A DNA stretch of 64,000 nt, taken from contig NZ_CP059724.1 in NCBI RefSeq assembly GCF_022369515.1, positions 5,456,001-5,520,000 of the forward strand, in the 5' to 3' direction. Below the pieces are notes generated by a model that had not been told where the DNA came from, did no database searches, and saw only the letters and a list, made by a program, of their open reading frames with translations. Positions 1-9,500 of this stretch are shown here, in pieces. The stretch is from Paenibacillus sp. 19GGS1-52. Lineage in GTDB: Bacteria > Bacillota > Bacilli > Paenibacillales > Paenibacillaceae. How positions within the stretch are numbered: the stretch's first letter is position 1; each line of letters opens with the position of its first letter. The position numbers and the translations under genes are program-made.

Positions 1-540
1 TGTGTCGGTTAAGTACTGGTTTTCTTTCAGTGGATCAATAAACTGCTGATACCTGGCCTCTTGCGAATACACCTCAATAGTGCCGATAATTATGTCTTGC
101 ATACAAAAAGAAAGCATTTCAAACAAAATAGAAAGCTTAAGTTTTCTGATCTTACTATTAGTTCTAAATTGCTCTACTACTGATTCCAAGTCTTCTTTAC
201 ACTTGGCATTTTGAAGTAGTCGAATAGTATTATTGCCCACTAGTTTCGTTACAAAAACATCAAAGTCATTTACGATTTTAGTAATCTCCTGTTTGGGAAG
301 GAAACCGCTCTTAATAGATACAAAAAGTCCTTTACCTCTACTAATCCATAACTGATATTTCAGTTTAAAATGATCGTTAGGCTTATACCAGCACAATAGG
401 TGAACCATGAAATAGAGAACTTCGTCTAAGGCTTTGAGTCTGCTCAACTCCAATTCTCTTTGTGTATCAGACAGTTCTAAGTCTTCTAACCGTCTACTTA
501 TGACTTCTGACAAATCCCCGCTTTTTAGCAATAAATGCAT
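1..540 (-). CDS. Hypothetical protein, 3' end cut by window edge
   Basis: An open frame runs from an ATG at 538-540 off the left edge (180 codons, no stop). A good ribosome-binding site (TTAGGAG, about 10 nt upstream) supports the start. The visible protein begins MHLLLKSGDLSEVISRRLED and is largely helical, with Leu/Lys/Glu-rich segments and no signal peptide or membrane segment. I recognise no family. It lies 36 bp downstream of the HNH gene on the same strand, so it is probably the distal gene of a small operon in mobile-element DNA. Confidence 0.6.
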   Translation of the reverse strand, partial: MHLLLKSGDLSEVISRRLEDLELSDTQRELELSRLKALDEVLYFMVHLLCWYKPNDHFKLKYQLWISRGKGLFVSIKSGFLPKQEITKIVNDFDVFVTKLVGNNTIRLLQNAKCKEDLESVVEQFRTNSKIRKLKLSILFEMLSFCMQDIIIGTIEVYSQEARYQQFIDPLKENQYLTDT

Positions 541-576
541 TTCTATCAGTCTCCTAAGAGTCTTTATGGGAATCTC

Positions 577-1257
577 TTATGCAAGAATTTCACTATATTT
601 GCTCAATACCGGATTAATGATTACTTCCCCCTTCCTACAAACAAGTAGATTGATCTTCGTTATATATCTATCTCTATGCTTTCGGTTTGCTTCGATCGTA
701 ACAACTTCAAGGTTATTTGAGGCGTTATTTTCATGATCACCGTCTATGTGATTCACTTCGTAAACCCTGTTATCCCCTATCGCCAGAAGTGCAATCTCAC
801 CATATGTTAACAAGGCTATAAGCTGATGATCCCTAATGATAATATTCTTATATATTGTGAAACATTTGTACCTCCCTGTACCAGCTCTTTGCCCACTTTG
901 CATTAGCCAATTATTTTTAGTGATGATAAATTCCCCATCCATATATACTTTCCTCAATAGCTCCGGGTGCCTTTTATTACTTAAATACAATGTCTTGCCT
1001 TTAATGTACAAGTCAAACTTGTTATTGTTAAACCTCGTCATTGGGCTTTGATTGCGGTCATACAGAAACGAGTAGTTTTTATACTGAGTAACATACACCT
1101 GATCGAAAAGATGGACAGTGTTCCCCAACAGTTTCCAAGAGGCCTCCATTTTTGAATCAGGGATAACTGGAATAGGCACTCCTTCGTAATTATTCACAAA
1201 CTCAGGTAGTTTTGAAATTCCAGTGTTGTCAGGAACTACAACTAGTGAAGGTGTCAT
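577..1257 (-). CDS. HNH endonuclease-like protein
   Basis: 226 aa. The C-terminal part carries an HNH_3-type motif, NHIDGDHENNASNNLEVV followed by NRKHRD, at roughly residues 168-195: the first His with an Asp-rich turn, the central Asn pair and a downstream His. Such domains are metal-dependent nicking or cutting nucleases common in phages and mobile elements. The N-terminal 110 residues match nothing I know and may bind DNA. The start is an ATG preceded by GGGGTATGTAGA, a moderate ribosome-binding site. It is flanked by unknown genes on the same strand 34-36 bp away. Function as a free-standing homing-type or phage nuclease is inference. Confidence 0.65.
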   Translation of the reverse strand: MTPSLVVVPDNTGISKLPEFVNNYEGVPIPVIPDSKMEASWKLLGNTVHLFDQVYVTQYKNYSFLYDRNQSPMTRFNNNKFDLYIKGKTLYLSNKRHPELLRKVYMDGEFIITKNNWLMQSGQRAGTGRYKCFTIYKNIIIRDHQLIALLTYGEIALLAIGDNRVYEVNHIDGDHENNASNNLEVVTIEANRKHRDRYITKINLLVCRKGEVIINPVLSKYSEILA

Positions 1258-1291
1258 TCTACATACCCCATTTCGGATTTTTTAAATAGCA

Positions 1292-1834
1292 TTAAGCCAA
1301 CTCTAAAATCTGCAGCGCATGAGCATTGCTTAGAATATCCATGAGTAGCTCTTGCATTGAGTATTTATTCATCAAGGTAATGATGTTTTCCACCCTTGAG
1401 GGATCAGCAAATTGAAGGCTAAGTTTTAACAGGTGATATAAACTTTTTCCTTCCTCAATAAGTATAAACTCCTGCATTTTCCTAAACTCTTCCACTACAT
1501 TCTGAAGATTCAAATGCTCAATAAGAAGATCGAATTCTTTCTGTTCATAGGGTATTCTGGTTTCAAGGACTCCTACATATCCTCTTTGATACTCCTCAGC
1601 CGATAACAAAGGAGTTACATTTCTGTAATCACAAAAAACTTTATTATATTCACATTTAGCCGTATATGCACTAATATCAAAATTATCTTCACTGTTGAAT
1701 CGACAACCATTAAGCGATTTGAAGAATAGTTCACTCACCCATTCTCTTTCTAATGAACTTTTAGGGAGTTCCTCAAATAGGCTGGCTGCTGTCATCACCT
1801 CTCCAATGCTTAAATCTATAGAGAAAGTTAGCAT
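1292..1834 (-). CDS. Hypothetical protein
   Basis: 180 aa, starting at an ATG with a strong AGGAGGTGGAACG leader. The sequence is acidic and mostly predicted helical, with no signal peptide, membrane segment or recognisable motif. It begins 14 bp after the stop of the resolvase-like gene and is followed 34 bp later by the HNH gene, so the three are probably cotranscribed. I do not recognise the family. Confidence 0.55.
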   Translation of the reverse strand: MLTFSIDLSIGEVMTAASLFEELPKSSLEREWVSELFFKSLNGCRFNSEDNFDISAYTAKCEYNKVFCDYRNVTPLLSAEEYQRGYVGVLETRIPYEQKEFDLLIEHLNLQNVVEEFRKMQEFILIEEGKSLYHLLKLSLQFADPSRVENIITLMNKYSMQELLMDILSNAHALQILELA

Positions 1835-1848
1835 CGTTCCACCTCCTA

Positions 1849-2370
1849 TCAGGCCTCAAAGAGTCGTACCATCTGATAAAACCTTTTTTCACTTACCCCA
1901 AGTTTTAATGCAGCATCAGCTACTTTTGACTCTTTTTCATAATAGGAAAGGTACGCCTTGTAAAATCCATCAGGGTAATTCTGTAAAGGACGGCCCAATT
2001 TTTTTGAACGTAGAGCTTGCATTTCGTCTTTGGTTTTTATAAACTCCTCAAGATACATAGTTCCTTCAATACCGTGAGGGGATAACAGCATTGCTCCATC
2101 TGCTTCATTTAAAAGAATGAGATCTACCGAAGCATCTTGGATAATCCTTAAAAAGGAGCTTAATTCAGCTACACTATCAGCCACATCCTTTAAGCCCCGT
2201 ATTGTTAACTTGTCTGCTTTTTTAAGTTTTTCTAGCAAAGAAGAGAGCTCTGTTCCAAAGGAAACATCAAACTCATCAGTTAAATCGAAATAAACCTCTT
2301 CTGTATCTGCCACTTTTATAAATTCTTCAAGTTCCTTTTTTCGTTTAACACGTAGATAGCCCATTTTCAT
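1849..2370 (-). CDS. Serine-resolvase-like protein lacking catalytic residues
   Basis: 173 aa, about the length of a small serine resolvase. The N-terminus MKMGYLRVKRKKELEEF lines up with the family signature GYARVSTxxQ, but the nucleophilic Ser is Lys. ADKLTIRGLKDVADS aligns with ADxLvvxxLdRLaRS, with both catalytic Arg positions occupied by Asp. Next come VDLILLNEADG and, at about residues 125-130, KKLGRP. The C-terminal 25 residues (KVADAALKLGVSEKRFYQMV) fit the usual helix-turn-helix. What is seen is a conserved scaffold with lost chemistry. I infer a DNA-binding or architectural/regulatory role rather than recombination. A plain degenerate resolvase is the alternative. Confidence 0.6.
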   Translation of the reverse strand: MKMGYLRVKRKKELEEFIKVADTEEVYFDLTDEFDVSFGTELSSLLEKLKKADKLTIRGLKDVADSVAELSSFLRIIQDASVDLILLNEADGAMLLSPHGIEGTMYLEEFIKTKDEMQALRSKKLGRPLQNYPDGFYKAYLSYYEKESKVADAALKLGVSEKRFYQMVRLFEA

Positions 2371-2511
2371 TATTCATTCATCCTCTCGCTCAACTGATTA
2401 GTACATACGCATGATTGCCTACTTTATCTACTACTCCCATATAAACAACTGAATTAGACACGCAATAATGTTATTTTTTGTATTATTTTACTTATTTAGT
2501 GTTCATATGAT

Positions 2512-2875
2512 AGCTTGAAAAAACGGAAGAATCAAGTCCTTTTAGAGGATAATTCTGACTTTATGAAAGAAAAGAAGAGACATTTAGAAATAGGAAACAC
2601 TGGAGGAGAAAGCATACGAACCAACCCGTTTAGCAGCCTGTATGCCCCTGTAAGGGCGTAAGAAACTTAGAGTAATATAAGGAGAAGGACTAGCGATGGG
2701 AACGCCTGTTTGGAAGCACTAGAGCGGCGTAAGAGCATACCCAAAAACACCCCGAGAGGGAGACAAGGAACTAGCAAAATAATATTGAAACGAAAGACAA
2801 TGAGCGAACAACTTTGAAATAGTGTTCCTGAAGCCCCCATAAGAAATCCTTGTCGCATGGGGGCTTCAGTTATTG
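2512..2875 (+). ncRNA. Candidate structured non-coding RNA
   Basis: A purine-rich stretch with no convincing reading frame, between two minus-strand genes. It contains many short complementary arms read on the plus strand: 2534-2538/2557-2561 with an inner TCCT/AGGA stem; GCATAC 2612-2617 with GTATGC 2640-2645; CCCT 2646-2649 with AGGG 2653-2656; TGGG 2697-2700 with CCCA 2740-2743 enclosing ACGCC 2702-2706 with GGCGT 2726-2730; CCC-GAGA-GGG at 2751-2760, a GNRA tetraloop; and a 13-bp terminal hairpin at 2829-2869. A TATGAT at 2506-2511 could be a -10 box, but the -35 is poor. Large structured RNAs are known from phages and mobile elements; I cannot assign this to a named class. The direction and limits are inferred. 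Confidence 0.4.
2829..2869 (+). terminator. Hairpin, likely terminator of the candidate RNA
   Basis: A perfect 13-bp inverted repeat, CTGAAGCCCCCAT with ATGGGGGCTTCAG, around a 15-nt loop. On the plus strand it is followed by TTATTGTAGTTT, which is only moderately T-rich. The minus side has no T run. It could also help to end transcription of the methyltransferase gene from the other side. Confidence 0.5.
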
Positions 2876-2991
2876 TAGTTTCATTATCTGGAGGACGCAT
2901 CACAGTATACTCAACGAAGTGCTTCATAAACAGCATTAAAGCAGTTATTGAATAAATTCACGATATTTATTGCTTTGAAGCCCACCTCTAT

Positions 2992-3930
2992 TTACCAAAG
3001 GTAACCAGAGGTGATCTGGTCTTCTAGTTCGAAGGGAATTTCAAAATTTATATACAGGCATTCAGCCCCCTTTAGGTTGGCGGTTCCTCCCATTGATACA
3101 TTCTTCATCTTTAGAAAAAGCCTCTGCCATCCATGTTGCTCACACAACCGATCATATATATCGCAAGGATAACTGCTTAAAGCAACTTTCATGCATGTAC
3201 CTACCAATTTATTGGTGAGTTCTTCAAGCATCTCATGTGTACAATTATATTTATAATGGTTTCCCCCTCTCATGGTTTTCTCTGGGTAGGGCATATCAAT
3301 ATACATGAAATAATCAAATCGTTCATAGTATTGATCCACGAGATCAAGGCAACTCCCATGAGTCACGGTCACTCCCTCCAGCAGAGGCTGAAATGTATAT
3401 AGACTGTTGATCTTATGGAAATAGCCATCATAAAAATCCGTTTCCTTTTCTCTAGCATAACTCTTCATGTTCGATGCAAAGCTTTGGTGAGCACAAATAA
3501 AAGTGTACGCTGCAGCGTCTACAATGTTTGAGGTGCCTTCGTAAATTCTTCTATCAGCTAGTTCTGCATCTAACTTACGATCAAGAACTGCAGCTTCAAA
3601 AACTTCTTTTGAATACTCTAGTTCATTCAATCGCATTATTAGATCATAATTTAAATCTTCATCACTAATAGCTGCATAGAGCTTGGCTAGTGAAAGATCC
3701 AAATCATTAAGGATTCTCTGTTCAAATAACTCTGGTGAAGTGTTAAGCATTATGCGAGCCCCTCCTGCCGCTCCTTCAATTAGTCCTGTCAGTTCATATG
3801 CTTCCGCACACCATTCGATAAGCGGAATTATATGAGAGACGAGTCCATACTTACCACCTATATATGGGATTATGGAATTAGGCACATTCCGTTTCTTACT
3901 TCCAGACGTTTTCATTTTAGAGTGCGCCAT
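2992..3930 (-). CDS. D12-class DNA adenine N6-methyltransferase, variant motif IV
   Basis: 312 aa. PYIGGKYGLVSHIIPLI near residues 22-38 is the AdoMet-binding start typical of Dam/D12 enzymes (PFxGGKxxL). Around residue 210 the catalytic motif, normally DPPY, reads DMPYP, followed by the family-typical KTMRGGNHYKYNCTHEML helix region. I checked the Met codon in the DNA. The enzyme family transfers a methyl group to adenine N6 in double-stranded DNA. The start is ATG with a GAGGTTGATAG leader inside the preceding gene, overlapping it by 14 bp, so the two are probably translationally coupled. There is no restriction endonuclease next to it. Whether DMPY retains activity is unknown. Confidence 0.75.
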   Translation of the reverse strand: MAHSKMKTSGSKKRNVPNSIIPYIGGKYGLVSHIIPLIEWCAEAYELTGLIEGAAGGARIMLNTSPELFEQRILNDLDLSLAKLYAAISDEDLNYDLIMRLNELEYSKEVFEAAVLDRKLDAELADRRIYEGTSNIVDAAAYTFICAHQSFASNMKSYAREKETDFYDGYFHKINSLYTFQPLLEGVTVTHGSCLDLVDQYYERFDYFMYIDMPYPEKTMRGGNHYKYNCTHEMLEELTNKLVGTCMKVALSSYPCDIYDRLCEQHGWQRLFLKMKNVSMGGTANLKGAECLYINFEIPFELEDQITSGYLW

Positions 3931-4720
3931 TTTCTATCAACCTCGCATTGACTTTCGGACAGTTGATTACATACATTCTCAGGTGCTTTTCGGCCATACC
4001 TTTTAGCTTAGGTATTGTTTCTTGATCTCGCACCTTATCACGTGAGATACATATTCCAGTAGCAATCCACCCTTTAGTGATTAGCTTAAGCCGACTATCA
4101 ATCGTGTTCTTTGAATTTTCTTCAGAAGTTTCAAGAAACAAGTCCATTAATAAATCCTTAGATGCGGCAACAGTAACAGCCCCATATTTTTCAATTGAGC
4201 TTTCTTTATCTAAAATAAGGAATCCATATTCCTTAAACTTTAAATCGTCCTTAGATTGAAGTGGTGCACCTTCAAGGTTTTCCAATATATATTCTTCGAA
4301 ATTCTTGAGGTACTCTTCAGCATCCGAATAGTTACATACCTCTCCCAATAAAATGGATAGGTTGTCTACCTGCTCGAATATTGCATCCAGCTTCATTCTA
4401 TTGGCTCTAGCAATCATTTGCTTTAGCATCTCTGTAGTTATAATACTGCTCACCTCCAGATCGGAGTAAGCAGCATTAAATGCCAGGCTGTTAGTCTTTC
4501 TGCTAAGCTCATGAATAAGATAACGGTACGTATAATTTCCAGCAAGTTTTGACCGAAACTCAACTACGTATGTTTCTTGAATAAAGCGTGGATGTTTCCC
4601 GCGATACAATTTAATATTATAGATCTCTTCAAAATGCGGTTCTTTTTCTTCTAGTTTTGAATTTCCTCCTTTCTTTTTTCCGTCATTTAAAATTATAATT
4701 TCTGACATATTGCGATCCAT
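3917..4720 (-). CDS. Hypothetical protein coupled to the methyltransferase
   Basis: 267 aa, start ATG behind GGGGGTAAGTT. The protein is soluble, rich in charged residues, with a Lys/Gly-rich N-terminal tail (NDGKKKGGNSKLEEKE). The central part is probably helical; the C-terminal part has beta-rich segments such as IATGICISRD and LRMYVINCP. No known domain is recognised. Its end overlaps the methyltransferase start by 14 bp, so it is likely the first gene of that two-gene unit. The 1.8 kb upstream contains no gene, so its promoter should lie just upstream of 4720, but none is clear. Confidence 0.55.
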   Translation of the reverse strand: MDRNMSEIIILNDGKKKGGNSKLEEKEPHFEEIYNIKLYRGKHPRFIQETYVVEFRSKLAGNYTYRYLIHELSRKTNSLAFNAAYSDLEVSSIITTEMLKQMIARANRMKLDAIFEQVDNLSILLGEVCNYSDAEEYLKNFEEYILENLEGAPLQSKDDLKFKEYGFLILDKESSIEKYGAVTVAASKDLLMDLFLETSEENSKNTIDSRLKLITKGWIATGICISRDKVRDQETIPKLKGMAEKHLRMYVINCPKVNARLIENGAL

Positions 4721-5327
4721 AACTTACCCCCGCAAAAAAGATTTGCCTGAACTAACAAGCATATGCCTATAGACCCTCTCTTCTGCGATGTCGGTAAATT
4801 TATCTCATCTCTCGGGGAAATCTTCTCAGACAGTAAATTTATTTCTCGCCTCACACCCCACACTGTGAATGTTGTAAAATAAGGAATTGTGTTTCAACAT
4901 TTCCCAATCATCTCAACAAGATTTTTTTAACAACCTTCCTCTTTTTTTTCATAAAAGCTTTAAAATAAACACGCTTTGAAAGGAATATAATTGTGCTTAA
5001 GCGAGAGAAGCGACGTAAATACGTAACATTATCCTATTTAATTAAAATTGAAGGCATCTTACCCGCTTGCTTCTATTAGAATTGCGATTGACTATGAAAC
5101 CCTAAAAATAGTCGCCCCATTCGTTGGCAAACATTAGACGTTGCTCGTACTCCCGTTAGAAAAAGCGTCAGTCTTACCTTCAGACTCATTACAAAGAATA
5201 TTTTTTCAAGAGTAGCTTGCAAGTCGAACAGCTTACTAATAAAGATAAAGCACACAACCTTTCTCGTTTTAAACCGAAGCAAACAAAAGCCAGAGGGAGA
5301 CGAGAGGAACTATATACGGGGACAATT

Positions 5328-5433
5328 AACTTTGCGAAAATCGGGGTTTTAGGGCCGGAAAAGCCGGAAAATCAAAGTAAAAGGCAGTTGTAAACTTTGC
5401 ATTGGCCCGTAACTTTGCATGGCTACTTTGCAT
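5328..5433 (+). repeat. ACTTTGCAT short repeat cluster
   Basis: The word ACTTTGC recurs at 5329-5335, 5394-5400 (extending into CATT), 5412-5420 and 5425-5433, the last three with the longer form ACTTTGCAT. An inverted copy, TTGCAAAGT, lies at 5621-5629. A GCCGGAAAA duplication sits inside the cluster at about 5354-5372. Short iterated words like these often bind replication or regulatory proteins. No rep gene is visible next to it. Confidence 0.45.
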
Positions 5434-5937
5434 TATAGAAAAAGGCGGCCCCATAATTTTAAGAATGAGATAATGTCATATAGGCTTTCCCTGGTTCTCC
5501 GCAATAGATTTCGTAATAGTCAGTACTAAGCTTTTTCCACTTCGCAATTTTGTGCGGAGAGTTCATCTGTTTTTGATTTATTTGAATTATGCAGACTAAA
5601 CTGGATTAGTTTAGACAATATTGCAAAGTATCGAAGGCAAAGCCTTATTTACATACCGAAAATAATAGATGCACTGAAATTGATTCTTTACACGTAGATG
5701 TAAACCATGAAGAACCAAGAAAGATCTTCTGTTCAGTTTTTTATAAGAACGATACTTCTCCTGATATACTCCTATAACTCCTAATGGTAAATAGCCCTAT
5801 GATGTAGTTAGTACTTTCTCATACTGAGAATAAACAAATCGGGTTTTAGTGACTTTTTAGAACTTAGGCAAAAAAGGATAGTTGGAAGTAGTAGGGAAGG
5901 TGAATCCCAACAATATCTTCCTAAAATCGTCTTACCC

Positions 5938-6385
5938 CTTTGTAACAACATGAATGCTTTTATAAATCACAGTCTGGAATCGTTATAATTCGAAAAAATA
6001 AATTTATAACACCCTGTCCTGGCTTGTTATAAAACCCCTCCAATCCAAATGAGATGTTTCTCCTGCCTTGTAACATACTCTCAGATTTTTTATAAAACCG
6101 TCTTTTCAAGTTATAAAATAGTCCTGGAACGTTATAATCTAAAAATGGTTTTTATAAATTATTGTCCAAAGTTTTATAAAACGGACTCTTATCCTGACAA
6201 GCAATATCTTTGACCTGCAATTTAGTCTCGAAATCATTTGTAAATTAGTCCATCCAAGATATAAATTAGTCTTCTATCGTTGTAACAATATTGAAGACTT
6301 TTATAACGAGAAAATCATTGTTTTATAAACAGAGGTCAACAAGCGGACTTTCAGTTTTAGCTAATTAATTCCATAAGTTATAAGC
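5938..6385. repeat. Phased array of TTATAA-like cores, about 21-bp period
   Basis: Cores reading TTATAA, TATAAAT, TATAAC or GTAAC begin at about 5940, 5961, 5984, 6005, 6028, 6071, 6091, 6112, 6133, 6153, 6175, 6240, 6260, 6282, 6302, 6324 and 6379. Most gaps are 20-23 bp, and the 43-bp gap is twice that. Between cores, about half a period away, GTC or GTCC (sometimes GGAC) recurs, as in GTCCTGGAACGTTATAAT and GTCCTGGCTTGTTATAAAA. The units are degenerate and not separated by unique spacers, so this is not CRISPR. Two-helical-turn spacing suggests cooperative protein binding on one DNA face. What binds is unknown. Confidence 0.55.
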
Positions 6386-6562
6386 AACTACCTGTGCTCA
6401 AAATCTCTGGTTCAGGTATACAGGGAAAGTGCTCGTCGTTTAGGCATTGTCCGTGTTTCCATGGGAAAATTCAGTTTTATGTTCATTGCAACGATGAAGA
6501 AATCGCTCATAAAAAAGAAGGTGCCAATTTTCTCAGCACCTCCAAAATGAAGATATCAGTAG

Positions 6563-9500
6563 TTACCTTTGGAAAGAATCAAGTACAGATACATTTCCAA
6601 CCACAAACTCTATAGAACGTTTACCCCCGAAATCTCCCTTCGAACTATCAAAGATCATCTCAGCATCATTCACTTTGAGGATAAGCTTACTATGACCTGT
6701 TAGTCCTTTACTGAAGAATTGATTCTTGTTCACATCAGCGGCTAACCCTGGAATTTCTAAAGGGATCTTGTCTACTGCTGCAAATTGAGGAAGCTTGAAT
6801 CTGTTAATGTACTCACGCACAATTAATGTCGTTACGTCCTCATTATAAAACCCCCGCCCTATCGCCAGATCATTAGTACCACGAAGGGCATTACCCAAAT
6901 TAGCAACTACACTCTCCGTCAAGTTTGAACCTGAGCCATGTTCAAACGCCCCAAAGATATTTTTGTCCCCAAGAATCTTCATCTGAGTTAATGCTTGTTT
7001 CAGTTCGGCAGAAAGGCTATTTAGATTAGTAATACCATCAACACTGACCAGCTTTCCACCCCGAATAAGTAATGTGTGTTCTGCAATTAAATTGGATATC
7101 TCTGTAACAGGAAGCTTAGTGGATTGACCTCCATAGTCTTTATTGTTAATGACCAGTTTACCCTGAGCATCAAAAACGACCTGCCATTTACCTGTTGATG
7201 CATTTTTATCAGCGTATTGACTCAGGAATGACTCATTGATTTTGTCAGTCGAATACCCCAAGCCGGGATTCCATGCGTTCTTGAGAGCAGTAGAACCAAT
7301 ATCGAGTGCAAAGGTCTTTAGCTCCAATTCGCCTGCGACCTTAAAATTAGTAGTAACACTGCTGCCTTTATAAATAACTTCCTTTCCTGCAGCTCCCAAG
7401 CTATTGGCGAGTTTTTTAGCATTGGCATCTGTAGCTACAGACATCCCGCTAATTGCAGGTTGGATATTTACGTTTACAAATTCTGCTTGATTATAGCTTA
7501 TCGGTTGGATAGAACGGAGCCTGTCACCAGCAACGAATGCAACACTTGTATTACCTGATTCATCATCAAAAGCCATAAGCACTTCTGGATTAACTTTCAG
7601 GGTGGATTCCTCCGGATGGGTTGACCAATACAATCCATTTGTAGAAGCAGAATCTTCCGCGAAAGACTTCTCTGCTGCGCCATCTTTGGGAATATACCGC
7701 TGGAAGTTAACCGTAGTTTTATAATCTGCTGACTGATAACTGACCGGAGCCGGACTTGACCAGCGATAAGGTTCACTATGGCTGCCCGTTAACTTCCCAT
7801 TTTTATCATACTCTTTGACCATCTTGTATCTTGTTTCGCTGTATTGATACGATGTGAACGGACTCTTAACCCCATATTTAAAAATATTACTCTTGATCAC
7901 TTGGGCCTGTTCTTCCACTGCACCCCGGCTTGCGGCAGCAATATGTCCGTTGAACAAGCTAAAGTTATTTACCCATTCCGCTATTTTGATGTTAGATACA
8001 GACTCATTATCTCGAATGGCTAAGAGATCACCCGTAAGATTAAAGAAATTGGTCGGACGATAAGCTGTTATTTCTTTTGTTACTGTGTCATTTACCAATT
8101 TTGCTGTACTGGTTGCCCAATTGATAGCACCAAGATCCGGGTTAACTAATGAAAAGATAGTCATTCCTGAAGGTGTAATCTGTGGATCGGAAAATGTACT
8201 GCTAGGCAATGATATAGAGAAACGAGCTTGGTCACTGCCTGCAGGATTCATAGTGTCCCAGTACTTAGATAACCGCCATTGAGGAACTATATATTCGGTG
8301 GTGATCGGCTCAGGAGAATCTTTGGTGGCCTTCACATATAACGTTAATCTAGCGTTTGAATATACCCCCTTCCCATTATCCTTAACCCCTGCATATTTGT
8401 TTTCCACAGACGAATCGCTCTTACCATCACCGCCTAAATACTGATGAAGTTTTACAGGAAGTGGTGTATCGAAGCCCAACTCAATTTCCCATGTGTCTCC
8501 ATTTACGATAGCAGGAATTGCAATTGAACCATTCTTGCCGGCTTCTGATTTTATAAGCGTAGACTTGTTGATATTTTCTTGATCCCGCTTATCCTGTAAT
8601 GTAAACTTGGCATTTTTGTCTTCCAACACTTCATACAGCTTACCTTCATGTTCGAGAGACATGCTCCCTTTTACCACCTTATCTCCAGCACTTATCTGTC
8701 CCAAATACTTCTGGCTTTCCTCTGTCCAGCCGCTGACTGCTTTCGTGAAAGATTTCCCTGTGGCTATACCCCGGGCATCTACCACAGTTACATTAAGATT
8801 AATATCGATTTCCGGTTTATTTCCATTCACTTTCTCACCAGACCCATAACCCCAAGGCTGATACCCCCATGAGCCGAAAGGATTAATAGAGACTGTAGAT
8901 GACAATGGAACTTTAGTGGTTACCGGCTTTAATGTACGGGTGTAGTTATCTCTGGCATACATTTGAAATGTGTTCGGTAAATTACCGTTTTCCTTATACG
9001 GAGAAAGATATGCTTGTTCAGATGAACTTGCTCCTCCTTTAGTAACTGCTTCAAATTCCCGATTAGCCGAAAGTTGAGCCAATGTATCATCCGTTGGACG
9101 AGCTGTTTGCCGTATCCAGAGATACCAATCAGTAGCATCATGCATCGGCATAAAAGCATAATCGCGATCATACGAACTATTATTGTCCTTAACACTAATT
9201 CCAACAACAGTTTGAAAAAACAGTACCAACTCATCTTTGTCGAATTTCTCTTGCATCATTTGTTCGAAATTTGAATACGCTTTGCCAGTAAGCACCCCCT
9301 TCTCCTTAATTAAATCCATGTAACCATCAAACATCATACTGCCAATAATTTGCGCATCTATCTTGTCAAAATTGTCTTCGCTGCCGTGCTTTAAGATATA
9401 GTCCTCAATCATATCCTTAATTGAATCTCCAACAACCTGTACATTTCCATCCCCTGCAAGATTACGATTAGGGTCATTGGGATCAATGTTGTACAGTGAC

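Larger units (their letters stand above)
4721..6562. other. 1.8-kb gene-free region with two repeat systems
   Basis: No convincing coding frame is present: the short frames lack ribosome-binding sites and coding character. The region is AT-rich. It holds a cluster of ACTTTGCAT-like words (5328-5433), a palindrome CTAAACT-GGATT-AGTTTAG at 5596-5614, and a long array of TTATAA-type cores (5938-6385). Near 4796-4852 a short direct repeat (GTAAATTTAT followed by CTC) occurs twice. The layout is that of a replication, partition or other protein-binding locus of a mobile element, not an ordinary spacer. This is inference. Confidence 0.5.

Noticed and set aside
2667..2936. 89-aa minus-strand frame as a membrane protein gene
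   Set aside because: It lacks a ribosome-binding site and runs through the stems of the candidate RNA; its hydrophobicity comes from the purine-rich opposite strand.
5076..5282. 68-aa minus-strand frame
   Set aside because: No ribosome-binding site, atypical composition and no neighbours on an operon; probably chance.
5938..6385. CRISPR-like array
   Set aside because: Units are degenerate, about 21 bp apart and have no unique spacers or conserved 25-36 bp repeats; no cas genes are nearby.
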